Source: Muscardinus avellanarius
Lineage: Eukaryota; Chordata; Mammalia; Rodentia; Gliridae
Assembly (NCBI GenBank): GCA_963383645.1
Contig: OY726561.1
Span: forward strand, 28,314,826-28,378,825
Reading direction: 5' to 3'
Length of the DNA: 64,000 nt
This document shows, piece by piece, positions 34,414 to 44,478 of the stretch (the stretch's first letter is position 1; every line of letters begins with the position of its first letter). A program made the position numbers and the translations under genes. The notes under the pieces are model-generated. The model saw nothing but the letters and a program-made list of their open reading frames with translations. It ran no database searches and was not told where the DNA came from.

Positions 34414-34532
34414 ATCCAAATTTAAGATGTGCAGGTATGATAGTAGACTATTTTGTGTAATTAATTTTGTTGAATCTAAAAACCAACTTTATGCTGCATG
34501 ATGCCTTTTTTAGAAATTGCTTTTGTTTACAT

Positions 34533-34552
34533 TATCTCTCTCTCTCTCTCTG

Positions 34553-34626
<74 letters not shown>

Positions 34627-34642
34627 CACATATATATATATA
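34533..34642. repeat. (TC)n then (TA)n compound microsatellite
   Basis: About 75 bp of CT repeats with TGTC interruptions switch to TA/CA repeats. The pure polypyrimidine run could adopt triplex structure. Confidence 0.95.
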
Positions 34643-34681
34643 AAATATTTATATATGCATATTTCTCATTTTGATCAGTTT

Positions 34682-34740
34682 TGCGTTACTGGGGATTGAA
34701 CCCAGAAGCATTCTACCTCTAAGTTCTACCCCAGCACAAT
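34682..34740 (-). mobile_element. ID-like right monomer, reverse
   Basis: 'ttactggggattgaacccagaagcattctacctctaagttctacccc' is the complement of the SINE right monomer without a left monomer. It abuts the TA array and a T-run. Confidence 0.75.
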
Positions 34741-34754
34741 TTTTTTTCATTTTT

Positions 34755-35275
34755 ATTTTAATTTTTTTGGTGCACTAAGTTTCACATCATAATGTGGATC
34801 ATGTTGATAACGGTATATACTCACACAGGACTTGATGCCCTCCGCACCCTCCGCTTCTCCTTTACCCTCCCTCCCAATACTGAGTGTCCAGGATAACAAT
34901 GTAATATTCACATGTATACACATATTTGAATATAGCTTTTCCATCAATTAACCCCAGCCTTCTTCCTCCCCTACCTTTCCTTTATGGCTTTGCTGAGGTT
35001 TCCCCTCCATTATCTGTAGTCCCTCTGGTATACCTAATACTCCCTACCTTGAGCATATTAGAGAAAATATATGTTTCTTCTCTTTCTGTGCTTGGCTGAT
35101 CTCACTTAACATAATGTTCTCCAGGTCTTTTCATCTTCTTGTGAATGATATTATTTTCTTCTTTTTTAGAGCTGAGTAGAATTCCATTGTGTGTATTTTC
35201 CGTAATTTTGCAATCCATTCATCTGTTGATGGAGACCTAGGTTTTTTCTATATTTTTGCTATTGCAAATTGCCCC
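34755..35275 (-). mobile_element. 5'-truncated L1 3' end, reverse
   Basis: In reverse it carries L1 ORF2 C-terminal and 3' UTR text. Plus-strand landmarks include 'catctgttgatggagacctagg', 'gagctgagtagaattccattgtg', 'ggctgatctcacttaacataatg' and a C-rich tract 'cctttaccctccctccc'. Confidence 0.85.
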
Positions 35276-35339
35276 AGCATAACTTTTCATTTGGTTTTTT
35301 TTTTATTTTTAAGCATAACTTTTCATTTTTTTTATTTTT

Positions 35340-35458
35340 AAGCAGGGTCTTACTAAGTTGCAGAAGCCTCACAAATTGCTGAGGTTGGCTTCAGACCTAT
35401 GATCCTCCTATCTCAGCCTCCCAAGTACTGGAATTACAAACACGTACCACCACACCCC
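35340..35458 (-). mobile_element. B1-like left monomer, reverse
   Basis: The reverse left monomer ('gcagggtcttactaagttgcagaag..ctcagcctcccaagtactgg') lacks the right monomer. The preceding 'agcataacttttcatt' is duplicated at 35277 and 35312, probably a target-site or slippage duplication. Confidence 0.75.
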
Positions 35459-35785
35459 TCCATTTTGATCATTTTGAAGTGCACCGTTTGGTAGAATTAA
35501 GAACATTTATATAGATGTGAAACCACCACCGCTTTCGCTAAAACTTTCATATCATCCTACACTGAAACTTTATTCATTGAACAATAAGTTGCCATTGCTT
35601 TCTTCAGCCTCTGATAACCACTGTTCTCACTATGTCATTATGTATTTGACTATTCCAAGAATAACTGGAATACTAAAATATCTGTCCTATTTCTTACAAA
35701 TTTTAAAAAGAGTAACATTTTCAGTGATTAATCCTTGTGGTATCATGTATTATCATTTCATTCCTTGTTAAATTTGAATACTCCA

Positions 35786-35788
<3 letters not shown>
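35459..35788. other. Unique sequence
   Basis: No gene recognised. The 84-residue frame has no motif. Confidence 0.35.

Positions 35789-35830
<42 letters not shown>
35789..35830. repeat. (TG)n microsatellite
   Basis: About 20 TG units lie about 35 bp upstream of a reverse SINE right monomer. Confidence 0.95.
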
Positions 35831-35832
<2 letters not shown>

Positions 35833-35864
35833 AAACACATTTTTTTCTTTTTTTTCTTTTTCTG

Positions 35865-36047
35865 CAGTGGGGATTGAACCCAATCCCAACTTGTACCTCC
35901 AAATTCCACTCCAACCTTATTTTTTTGTCTTTTTGTTTTGAAACAGGGTCTCACTGACGTGTAAAGGGCCTCACTCTGCAACTGAGGCTGTACCTAAACC
36001 ACAATCCTCCAGTCTCCACCTCCCGAATGTGTGAGCCTCCACACCTG
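35865..36047 (-). mobile_element. B1-dID-like SINE, reverse, older copy
   Basis: Reverse right monomer 'tggggattgaacccaatcccaac' and left monomer with 'ctccacctcccgaatgtg' show many substitutions. Confidence 0.82.
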
Positions 36048-36065
36048 ACCTATAACACATTTTTT

Positions 36066-36255
36066 TTTTTTTTTTGGTGGTACTGGGGTTCTTGGAAACC
36101 CTTCTACCTCTGGGCTACACTGCCAGACCTATTTTTATACTTTTTATTTGGAAATAGGTTCTCTTAAACCAGCATGGCTGGCTTCGAACCTGCGCGATCC
36201 TCCTGTCTCCACCTCCCAAGCGCGGGGATTACAAGCGTGCGCCACCACGCCCGGC
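36066..36255 (-). mobile_element. B1-dID-like SINE, short young subfamily, reverse
   Basis: It is near-consensus in reverse ('ggcttcgaacctgcgcgatc', 'gcgtgcgccaccacgcccggc'). A perfect duplication 'tataacacatttttt' at 36051-36065 and 36256-36270 flanks it. It landed directly beside an older SINE. Confidence 0.95.
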
Positions 36256-36270
36256 TATAACACATTTTTT

Positions 36271-36955
36271 AAAGAACATTTGGTTTGCTTCCTTTTTTTG
36301 GCTACTGTAAATAATGTTTTTATGAACATAGGTGTATATCCTGTTTAAAATTCTTTATTGCATATATATCTAGAATGCTAACCTTTTGTTGCTACAAAGA
36401 GATCACTGGAATTTCATCTTTTATGAACAGAATTCAGTAATTTCTTGACCCCCGTTATATAGAACCAGCTTGGATTCCATCATCTAATGAATAAAGTCTA
36501 AAAATTTTATTCCTTAACTGTATTATGTGGCTCACAAGAAATAGATTTAATCAGCTTATATTCTTTCTTTCACTATCCTTGCAACTTAGAAGCATAAGTC
36601 TAAACTACATGATTATAAAAAATTACTTTCATCAAAACCGCATTTTAAATTATATATATATATATATACATACATAAATCAAAAAGTTGAAAAGATATCA
36701 AATTTTGAAGAAAGGAGGAATTTCTGAAAGAGAATGAAAGTGTTATGTTTCAACTGATAACAGGTGTATCTAGTAACAAGATTTCATCTAATAACAGCAA
36801 CTTTGATTCTAATGTGTAACTTAAAATTTTACATTTTCATAATAGATTGAAAGATTCATTGCAATTCACAAACAATAAAGTTCAAAAATTAGTAGAGGCA
36901 AAGTTTAAACGTGAGCATAAAAATTAGGAAATATCTACTCATATAAGCCAAGTCA
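36271..36955. other. AT-rich unique sequence
   Basis: No gene. A short (TA)n at 36650-36668 is the only structure seen. Confidence 0.4.
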
Positions 36956-36958
36956 TAG

Positions 36959-37155
36959 GCAGGTGTGGTGGCGCACGCTTGTTATCCCAGTACTTGGGAG
37001 GCTGAGGCAGGAGGATCGCACAGGTTCGAAGCCGGCGTCATCTACTTAGTGAGGCTCTCAGGAACTTAGACCTTATTTCCAAATAAAATATAAAAAATTG
37101 GTCTTGGAATGTAGCCCAGAAGTAGAAAGCACCTTGGTTCCATCCCCAGCGCCAC

Positions 37156-37186
<31 letters not shown>

Positions 37187-37187
37187 C
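36959..37187 (+). mobile_element. B1-dID-like SINE with (TAAA)n tail
   Basis: It is a long-subfamily copy: 'ggttcgaagccggcgtcatctacttag', right monomer 'ttggaatgtagcccagaagtagaaag', and an (AAAT)n tail at 37157-37187. Confidence 0.9.
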
Positions 37188-37191
37188 CTAA

Positions 37192-37410
37192 GCCGGGCGT
37201 GGTGGCGCATGCTTGTAATCCCAGCATTCGGGAGTCTGAGATTGGAGGACCATGGTTCGCGGACAGCCTCAGCTACTTAGTGAGGCCCTCTGCAACTCAG
37301 TGAGACCTGGTTTCAAAATAAAAATAAAAACTAGGGCAGGAGGTGTAGCTCGGAGGTCGAATGCCCCTGGGTTCCACCCCCAGACCCACACACACACACA
37401 AAAAAAAAAT
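37192..37410 (+). mobile_element. B1-dID-like SINE, tandem with the previous copy
   Basis: It starts immediately after the (TAAA)n tail of the preceding SINE. It belongs to the 'ggttcgcggacagcctcagc' subfamily with right monomer 'ggaggtgtagctcggaggtcgaatgcccctggg' and a CA-bearing tail. Confidence 0.92.
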
Positions 37411-38055
37411 TAAGCTAAGTGGCTAATTTTACTCAAAAGAAGCCATAGTTCTGAAAACTTCTCAATTCTGAAGCAACACTTTATGGGTATGTATAATACT
37501 TCACACCTTGTTTATGATTCAGCATACAACTAGGGAATGTAGCATGGCTTATAAATCATGTAAAAGTATTTACAGAGTAAGAATGACATGACAGAATTCA
37601 AATATGTGAGGAATGATTTGCTGTCATCATTTAGAAAGCAATGGATATTTTCATGGCCTTTTTCCACAACAGGCTTAAAACATTGTTAAATTTACCCAGA
37701 CTCGATGCCTTTTTATATCCTCAGAGTTTATATGTGCGCTGCATGATGTGAACTTGATGTATTTCCACTACATTCCAGGCTTGGTTCCAGGTAATACAAA
37801 AAGGCAAAAGCAAATAACCCCAACTTTTCTCTAATATCATTCTATCATTTTCCCACACTCAACTGAATTTTATTACAGAATAATTCATAGACTTTGTATT
37901 TATTTTATCCTTCAGTGCAACCTCAAGGTAATACTTTCCACAAATACATATACTGCTTTTATGGAAATATCAGGATTCTTCTTTGAAGGAAACTTTTTAG
38001 GATGGGAGCAGCAAGTTCATTGGTGTTCACAGATTGACTTTGTGAGAATTGTTGG
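37411..38055. other. Unique sequence
   Basis: No gene or repeat recognised. Confidence 0.4.
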
Positions 38056-38122
38056 TGACAGTAACAATTTATTGTCCTCTAGGTGCCACATATTATGCTA
38101 AATAACTTATACATTTAGTTTT

Positions 38123-38328
38123 TTTTTTTTTTTTTTTGGTGGTGGTGGTACTGGGGTTCCTGGAAGCTCTTCTACCTCCGGGCTACACTCCCAGCCCTAT
38201 TTTTACATTTTTATTTGGAAACAGGGTCTCCTAAGCCAGCGTGCGCGGCTGGCTTCGAACCTGCGTGATACTACTGTGTCTGCTTCCCAAGCGCGGGGAT
38301 TACAAGCGTGCGCCACCACGCCCGGCTC
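38123..38328 (-). mobile_element. B1-dID-like SINE, short young subfamily, first of a tandem pair
   Basis: The reverse copy has a T-run and the 'ggttcctggaagctc' variant. It lies inside a pair bounded by one 12-bp direct repeat 'acatttagtttt' (38111-38122 and 38529-38540). Confidence 0.93.
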
Positions 38329-38528
38329 CTTTTTTTTTTTTTTTTTTTTGTGGTACTGGGGTTCCTGAAAGCTCTTCTACCTCCGAGCTACACTCCCAGG
38401 CCTATTTTTACATTTTTATTTGGAAACAGGGTCTCCTAAGCCAGCGTGGGTGGCTTCGAACCTGCGTGATCCTCCTGTCTCTGCCTCCCAAGAGCAGGGA
38501 TTACAAGCCTGCGCCACCACACCTGGCT
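38329..38528 (-). mobile_element. B1-dID-like SINE, short young subfamily, second of a tandem pair
   Basis: It follows its neighbour head-to-tail in the same orientation with its own T-run. It shares 'agctcttctacctcc' and 'ggtctcctaagccagcg' with the first copy, so the two are close relatives. Confidence 0.93.
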
Positions 38529-39054
38529 ACATTTAGTTTTAACTACATAAAACTGTGGGTGATTTTTTTTTTAAATCTATGGAGCAATTCGTTACAGTTT
38601 ATCCTGAGATTTTTTTTTTTTTAGTTCATTAACTCCTCCTTATAAAAACTTTGTGACTGTTATTTTATTTTACCAATGAATGAACTGAGGCTCTGGGATG
38701 TTTAATGCTCTGCCTAAAATTACTTAAATATTAAACAAATTTTTAAAAGCTCAATAAATGGCAATTTTACTCTAAAGGTCATTGAATGAACTATATTGTA
38801 TTCCATTATAACAAAATAATATACAGTGATGTGAATTCTGTAGGCTTGCTTCATTATCACAGTCCTCCCCTTTCATAACCTACTTAAAAAGCATTTATTA
38901 CTACTTAAAGTATGGTCTGACCATACTGCCATATGGCAATAGCCATCATCTAAGAGTTACTAGCCATGCAGAATCCCAGGCCCACTGAGTCTGAATCTGT
39001 GTTATAACAAGATTCTCACATTACAGTGTTTAAAGGTAAGTGTTCCTTAACTCT

Positions 39055-39284
39055 ATGTGTGTATGTGTGTGTGGTGTGTCTGTGTGTGTGCGTGGTAGCG
39101 AGGACTGAAGCCAGAGTGCTATACCCCCAACTCGATTTTATCTCCTCTATTCTTATTTTGAATCAGGTTCTCCTTAAGTTGTGGAGGACCTGGCTAAATT
39201 GCTGCATCTGACTTCAAACCTATGATGCTCCTGTCTCAGCCTCTCAAGTACTAGGATTCTAGGCCTGTGCCACTATGCCTAGCT
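39055..39284 (-). mobile_element. B1-dID-like SINE, reverse, with TG-rich tail
   Basis: TG-rich sequence passes into 'gtagcgaggactgaagcc'. A diverged reverse right monomer and then left monomer ('ctcagcctctcaagtactagg') follow. Confidence 0.82.
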
Positions 39285-39298
39285 AAACCTTAACTTTT

Positions 39299-39508
39299 TT
39301 TTATTTTGTTCTGTTTTCAGTATTTGGCACCAAACCCAGAAGCATTCTACCTCTGAGTTACACCCCCAGTCCTATTTTTTGATTCTTTAGTTTGAAACAG
39401 TGTCTCACTGAGTTGCATAGGGCCTCACTTAGGTAGCTTAGGCTGGCCATAAACCTCTGATCCTCCTGTCTCAGCCCCCCAAGTACTGTGCTAACATGCC
39501 CGGCTTGC
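39299..39508 (-). mobile_element. B1-dID-like SINE, reverse, with target-site duplication
   Basis: Both monomers are present in reverse. The perfect repeat 'accttaactttt' at 39287-39298 and 39509-39520 flanks it. It landed next to the previous SINE. Confidence 0.9.
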
Positions 39509-39520
39509 ACCTTAACTTTT

Positions 39521-41438
39521 AAGGAGAACTTACATAAAGTATCTTCATTTTTGAGCCTTAGTAAGCATATATAAAACAATGAATCTATATTCAAATAGAT
39601 GCAAAGAAAATAACCATACAAATAATAAAAAGGTCCTGGTTTAAGTGACCTTGTTATGTTTGGTAGGAAATAATATTGTATTTGTAATTTTGGTTCTTCT
39701 CAAGATGAATCTTACAGATGCATAAATCCTCTGTTCCTTTTTTGTCTCTCACCTACTCCTTTACATTAATAAGTGCATATAGGTCTGTTTTAAGCCCATC
39801 TCTATGAGTCTGGGTCTTTAGTTTGCTACCTTATCCCTGCAATACATACCAGCATCCCTTTATTCCTGGAACTTTAGGGCCTTAGCTAGTCCTTCATATG
39901 GTGACATGGATTATTGCTCGCCACTAGATGGCAGTAACAGCAATTTAATAATACAAAGCAAGTGCTGGCTGGTGCAGGCCGAGGAAACAATGACTCTTTG
40001 TGGGTGAGGGTTTCATAAACTGCTGGTTTTAATACATGGAACAACGACTTGGTGACAACCCAGAGGACACTTTTCTCTATTGACATTTATGTTTATATTG
40101 TGTTTTATATTAAAAGCAGTCCATTTGCATATTTCTTATTTGTTCCTATCAAAAATCAGCTATTTTGAATAATTCCCACTGGTACAAAATTTGAAAATGG
40201 ATATTTGTTAAATAGGATAGTTTGAATTTCTGCATTAAGAATGTTTTCACACAACTGAAGAAGAATCTTACTAATCAAAATATAAGTTCCTTTGGGGATA
40301 TAATTAAGCAATCATTGTTGTCTTAATGTTCCAAGGCATTATAAATACATGTTTCTGTTCCACAGAGTTGTCCTACAATAACCTATGCCAAAAAAAAAGA
40401 CTCTGAAAATGCTAAACTAATGCTTCTCAAACTAACTGGGTGGGAGCTCGATTATTGATTTTCTTTTTCCAAATTATCATAAATTAGTACTTTTAAATTT
40501 ATAATAAAATGAATAAACTAGAAAATGTCTCTTTAAAAAGCATCAAAATATACATATTTCATTATTTGAGTCAAAAGATAATATTCATAAAATGTTCTAT
40601 ATGCCTACTCTCAACTTTTGGAATGCATGTCTTCTGGTCAGTATCAGATGGTTCTCCACAGGGCCTGGTCCCTCTCTTATACTCGAAAGATCACTATTCT
40701 CCATTGACACCTAGCAGAGTTATACTCAGGAGGCTGCTAGGTACTAAAGCAACCCCTAAGTTGCAAAAATTAGTTAGGCTAGTCAAATTTACACTTGGGA
40801 AAATGCAAATTGAAGTTCAACTTAGTGTTTTTCAATTAGTTTAACTAAGACTGGATTTTTAAAAACTTGATTACATGCTTGGGCTACCCACCCAGAATGA
40901 TAAAGTTGGTTTTCATTTAGGTAGATGCTGTGAAGCTTTGGAATATTTTTATTTCAGCGCTGGGTTTATAGGAAGAACAAGATAGGATTTTCCACAGTGT
41001 GATGCCCACAATGTGATGCCCCCAGGTGCAGAGACTGATTCATCTCAAGGCTGGGACTTATTGGAGTCCTTGCTCTGTAGAGAAAACACTGTCTTGACAC
41101 TATTTTACTACCTTTTCTCTCTATCTAACCCTTTACCAACTGTCTTTTCTTTTCACCTGAAGTTTATACAGATGACCAGGGCCAGAATTAGAGGTTAAGT
41201 CACAGTAATTTATACTATGAGAAAAAAATATATAATCTTTTCTCACATAATCTAACAGTTTCTAAAATCCACTAAGCCATGTAAACCCCCTTAGTGGATT
41301 GCTAAACAAATACCTCTCTATGGTGACATCTTTCAGAAGGTGCTTTAGTGCCATGCCAATGGCAAATAAGACTGTATTTATATTTTTTGTGTCTGAAATC
41401 TCAATTCTGTTGGAAAATTGACATTAACTTTCTAAAAC

Positions 41439-41440
<2 letters not shown>
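39521..41440. other. Unique sequence containing a CTCF-type motif
   Basis: No gene or recent repeat in 1.9 kb. The 111-residue frame at 40509-40844 has no recognisable motif. The only specific signal seen is the CTCF-type site at 39921. Confidence 0.5.
39921..39934 (+). promoter_or_regulatory. CTCF-type binding motif
   Basis: The 14-mer 'ccactagatggcag' fits every position of the CTCF core consensus CCASYAGRKGGCRS, on the plus strand. It lies in repeat-free unique sequence. Occupancy cannot be seen from sequence. Confidence 0.7.
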
Positions 41441-41478
<38 letters not shown>

Positions 41479-41668
41479 TATGTGTGTATGTACTTGGGAT
41501 TAAACCAAGTGGTGTTCTACCTCTGAGCTATACCCTCAGCCATTTTTAAGTTTTTGTTTTGAAGCAAGGTCTTACTAGGATAATTATAGTCTTGCTAAGT
41601 TGCTGAAGCTGGTCTTGAAACTGCAATCATCCTGTCTTACATGTACTGGAATAACAGGCCCAGCCTAC
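41441..41668 (-). mobile_element. B1-dID-like SINE, reverse, with (TG)n tail
   Basis: A (TG)n array (41441-41477) continues through 'tctatgtgtgtatg' into 'tacttgggattaaaccaag', the reverse right monomer. A worn reverse left monomer follows. Confidence 0.85.
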
Positions 41669-41930
41669 AAACCAGTTATTTAAATTAAACCTCAATCAAA
41701 AAAGGATGTATGTATGAATGCCTGTTACATAAATATTTATACATATATTTTGAAGGTTTTTGATATATATCAAACTAACTTTTGCAATGTAGGTTTTACA
41801 TGTAAAATGCAAAATGAGCTTACTTTATCAGTTGATTCCATGTAATTTACTTGAAACAAAACTAAATTTCAGATTTGGCATATGATACACAAATTCATTT
41901 ATTTTTAAAATGAAAATATTAGCTGTGAGT

Positions 41931-42150
41931 GGTGCTGTGTACTTGTATTCCCAGCATTTGGGAGGCTGAGACAGGAAGATCATGGTTCACGTATAGCCTC
42001 AGCTACTTAGTGAGGCCCTTTGCAACTCAGTGAGACTCTTTTCAAAATAAAGAATAAAAAATAGGGCTTGTGGTGTCACTCAGAGGAAGAATGCCCATGG
42101 GTGCTATCCCCAGTACCACAAAAAATAAATATGTAAACAAACAAATAAAT
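41931..42150 (+). mobile_element. B1-dID-like SINE, long subfamily
   Basis: 'ctgtgagtggtgctgtgtacttgt', 'atcatggttcacgtatagcctcagctacttagtg' and right monomer 'gcttgtggtgtcactcagaggaagaatgcc' precede an AT-rich tail. Confidence 0.88.
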
Positions 42151-42451
42151 ATATTTAATAAAAATGTTTTGCATGAAAGTAATTTTAAAATCAGGACATC
42201 ACTAATCCCTTTTATGATTTGAACTATATTTCTCTTTTTTCTTCTAATTTAATGTATAAAATAAAAAATGCATTAGAATTATAGTTCATTTCTACACGAA
42301 ATAGTTGAATATACCAAAATTTCCAAAGTACATAAACTTAATTAAAAAACATAAAGTAGAAAACTGTAATACTTTACCTATACTAATATTTTCCATTTGA
42401 TTTAGTAGTAAATTTTAATTATTAAAGATGTATGTTTAAAAGCTCTCTCAG

Positions 42452-42605
42452 TAGCTAGACATGGTAGCACATGCCTATAATCCCAGTATTTGGAAAGCTG
42501 AAAGAGGATAGTCACAGGTTGAAATCCAGCCTCACCAACTAACCAAGACCCTCAGAAACATAGCAATTCCCTGTTTCAAAAAAGAGAGAGAGAGAAAGAA
42601 AACAA
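42452..42605 (+). mobile_element. B1-like left monomer with A/G tail
   Basis: 'gctagacatggtagcacatgcctataatcccag' continues to 'ccctgtttcaaaaa' followed by a GA-rich tail. There is no right monomer. Confidence 0.78.
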
Positions 42606-42683
42606 ACAAACTAAAAGAAGGGCAGAAGAACATTAAACCACACCTAGGAATTAGAAGGAAACTATTCTAAAGAAAGATATAGT

Positions 42684-43213
42684 GAGGCCGGCATTGGAGC
42701 CTGCCGTGAGGCAAGGCCGGTACTGGGGCTTCCGAGGCCAGGATAACAACCTGCCAAAGGGCTAGACCGGTGCTGGGGCCAGCAAGGCCGGCATCCATCG
42801 GAGCCTGCCGTGAGGCGAGGCCAGCATCGGAGCCTGCCGTGAGACATGGCCAGTGCTGGGGCCTCCTAACCCGGGAACGGAACCTGCCGAGGGGTTAGGC
42901 CGGTGCTGGGGCCAACGAGGCCGGCATTGGAGCCTGCCGTGAGGCTAGGCTGGTGCTGGGGCCTCCGAGGCCGGGATTGGAATCCTGCCAAGGGGTTAGA
43001 CCAGTGCAGGGGCCAATGGCCAGCATCGGAGCCTGGTGTGAGGCAAGTTCACTCCTGTGGCCTCCAAGGCCGGGACCAAACCCAGCTTAGGGGTTAGACT
43101 GGTGCAGGGGCCAGCGAGACCAGAACTGGGGCCTCCCATGAGGCAAGGCTGCTGCTTGAGCCAGCGAGGTCTGGATCAGTCCACTGAGTAGCCAGGCCAC
43201 TACTGGGACCATC
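42684..43213 (+). repeat. GC-rich 50-bp tandem repeat array (A/B alternating)
   Basis: Type A units read like 'gaggccggcattggagcctg' plus 'ccgtgaggcaaggccgg'. Type B units read like 'gaggccgggattggaa' plus 'ctgcc.aggggttagaccgg'. Boundaries fall at 42684, 42734, 42784 (a 33-bp partial unit), 42817, 42867, 42917, 42967, 43018, 43066, 43116 and 43166. Units diverge progressively toward the 3' side. CpG is frequent, unlike the surrounding DNA. Confidence 0.92.
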
Positions 43214-43370
43214 AAGAGTGGGATCGGTGCTTGCAACACAGCATGCACAGAGAAATATCGCAGAAAATATAAATCAGACGCTTCTCTTAATCAGCAATAA
43301 CTAGGAGGAAAAGGGCAACAGGAAGAGGTTGAGCTATAGAAAGGGCCCTATAGTGAAGCAACTAATTTGA

Positions 43371-43415
43371 CCAATCAGAGGGTATGTAATACTGGAGGAC
43401 GGAGCCTCTTTAAAA
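43371..43415 (+). promoter_or_regulatory. CCAAT box and TTTAAAA pair in the composite element
   Basis: 'ccaatcag' at 43371 and 'tttaaaa' at 43409 are 38 bp apart, a spacing common in Pol II and LTR promoters. They lie between the tandem array and the L1-like tail. Promoter activity is inferred only. Confidence 0.4.
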
Positions 43416-44014
43416 CGCAGGAGGTACATAAACAAATGTATCAAAGTAAATCACCAAAGAAGCATGCGATGGAGGGAGGGGGAGGGAATGAGATGGGGGC
43501 TGGAGGAGGGCTAATTGGATGATGTGTGCTTGTATATCCTCTCAAGTCTTGTACTCCAATGTGATTGATATATGACTACAATGCACCAATTTAAAAAATA
43601 AATTAATAAAAAAAGAAAGATATAATTCAAAGAACCCTGATAACATAAGAAAAAATGCTAAATAAGCCAACGATAAATATCCACAGCCCCAAACAATGAA
43701 ATTTACAGAAGTAGAGGAGCAAAAAAATACCATTGGAAGAACTTAGAAGATGGTTATTAGACAAATCAATGATCTAAAAGAAAATCTAAATAAGAAACTC
43801 AGAGAGAATAAACAAGAAGTTAAATATGTCAAAAAATAAAAGCAAAACTCTGAAAAAAATCCTAAATGAAGGATATATTAAATTAGTTGAAAATTGAGGA
43901 AGGAAATAAAACTAAGAATCAAGAAGTGGGATGATAACAAATTAAAAAAGTTTCTGTGCAGCAAAAAAAATTATTAAGAATTTAATGAAAGAGCCTTCAG
44001 AATGGGAGAAAATA

Positions 44015-44212
44015 GCCGGGCATGGTGGCCCACACTTGTAATCCCCGCACTTGGGAGGTGGAAACAGGAGGATCACGCAGGTTCGAAGCCAGCCATGCTG
44101 GCTTAAGAGTCCCTGTTTCCAAATAAAAATATAAAAAGTAGGTCTGGGAGTGTAGCCCAGAGGTAGAAGGGCTTCCAGGAACCCCAGTACCACCAAAAAA
44201 AAAAAAAAAAAG
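44015..44212 (+). mobile_element. B1-dID-like SINE, short young subfamily, nested in L1
   Basis: The near-consensus copy starts 'gccgggcatggtggcc' and ends 'ccaggaaccccagtaccacc' plus an A-run. A perfect 16-bp duplication 'agaatgggagaaaata' lies at 43999-44014 and 44213-44228. Confidence 0.95.
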
Positions 44213-44369
44213 AGAATGGGAGAAAATATTCTCCAGCTCTTCTTCTATTAATGGACTAATATCCTCAATATATTAAGTGCTCAAAGACCTTAAAACTTAA
44301 AATAAATTCAATTTAGAGAATGGGCCATTGAACTGACTAGACATTTCTCAAAAGAAGTTGCACAATTGG

Positions 44370-44372
<3 letters not shown>

Positions 44373-44428
<56 letters not shown>

Positions 44429-44478
44429 GTATGTATATATATATATGTATGTATGTATATATATACTCCTACATATAT
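44373..44478. repeat. (AT)n/(GTAT)n compound microsatellite
   Basis: About 40 bp of AT repeats are followed by GTAT and AT units. It lies within the L1 relic. Confidence 0.95.

Larger units (their letters stand above)
38056..38735 (+). mobile_element. MIR remnant split by two SINEs
   Basis: The 5' part 'gtgccacatattatgctaaataacttatacatttag' and the 3' part 'ttttaccaatgaatgaactgaggctctgggatg' together follow the MIR consensus order. They are separated only by the SINE pair at 38123-38528 and some flanking sequence. Confidence 0.6.
42682..43611 (+). mobile_element. 930-bp composite retroelement: GC-rich VNTR, promoter-like middle, L1 3' end
   Basis: Perfect 13-bp direct repeats 'aaagaaagatata' (42669-42681 and 43612-43624) bound the element. 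It ends in an A-rich tail, so it was copied in by target-primed reverse transcription. Part one (42684-43213) is about ten tandem 50-bp units of two alternating types. Part two (about 43214-43440) has a CCAAT box at 43371 and 'tttaaaa' at 43409. Part three (about 43441-43600) matches the local L1 3' UTR, with a 'gagggagggggaggg' tract and 'gactacaatgcaccaat'. There is no coding frame of note, so it must have been moved by L1 proteins. In layout it parallels primate SVA elements, without sharing their sequence as far as I can tell. The alternative is an internally deleted L1 with a monomer-type 5' UTR. Confidence 0.75.

Noticed and set aside
34001..34501. The longest frame in the window (166 residues)
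   Set aside because: It runs through a (TG)n array and a reverse SINE. The Val-Cys repeats and SINE-typical peptide show it is a repeat shadow.
40509..40844. A 111-residue frame near the CTCF-type motif
   Set aside because: No recognisable domain, and it begins and ends in AT-rich unique DNA without splice or promoter support.
42662..43097. Small GC-rich frames on both strands inside the tandem array
   Set aside because: They are translations of the 50-bp repeat and contain no recognised motif.
42684..43213. CRISPR-like array
   Set aside because: The 50-bp units are contiguous with no unique spacers, the context is mammalian, and a retrotransposon TSD surrounds the array.
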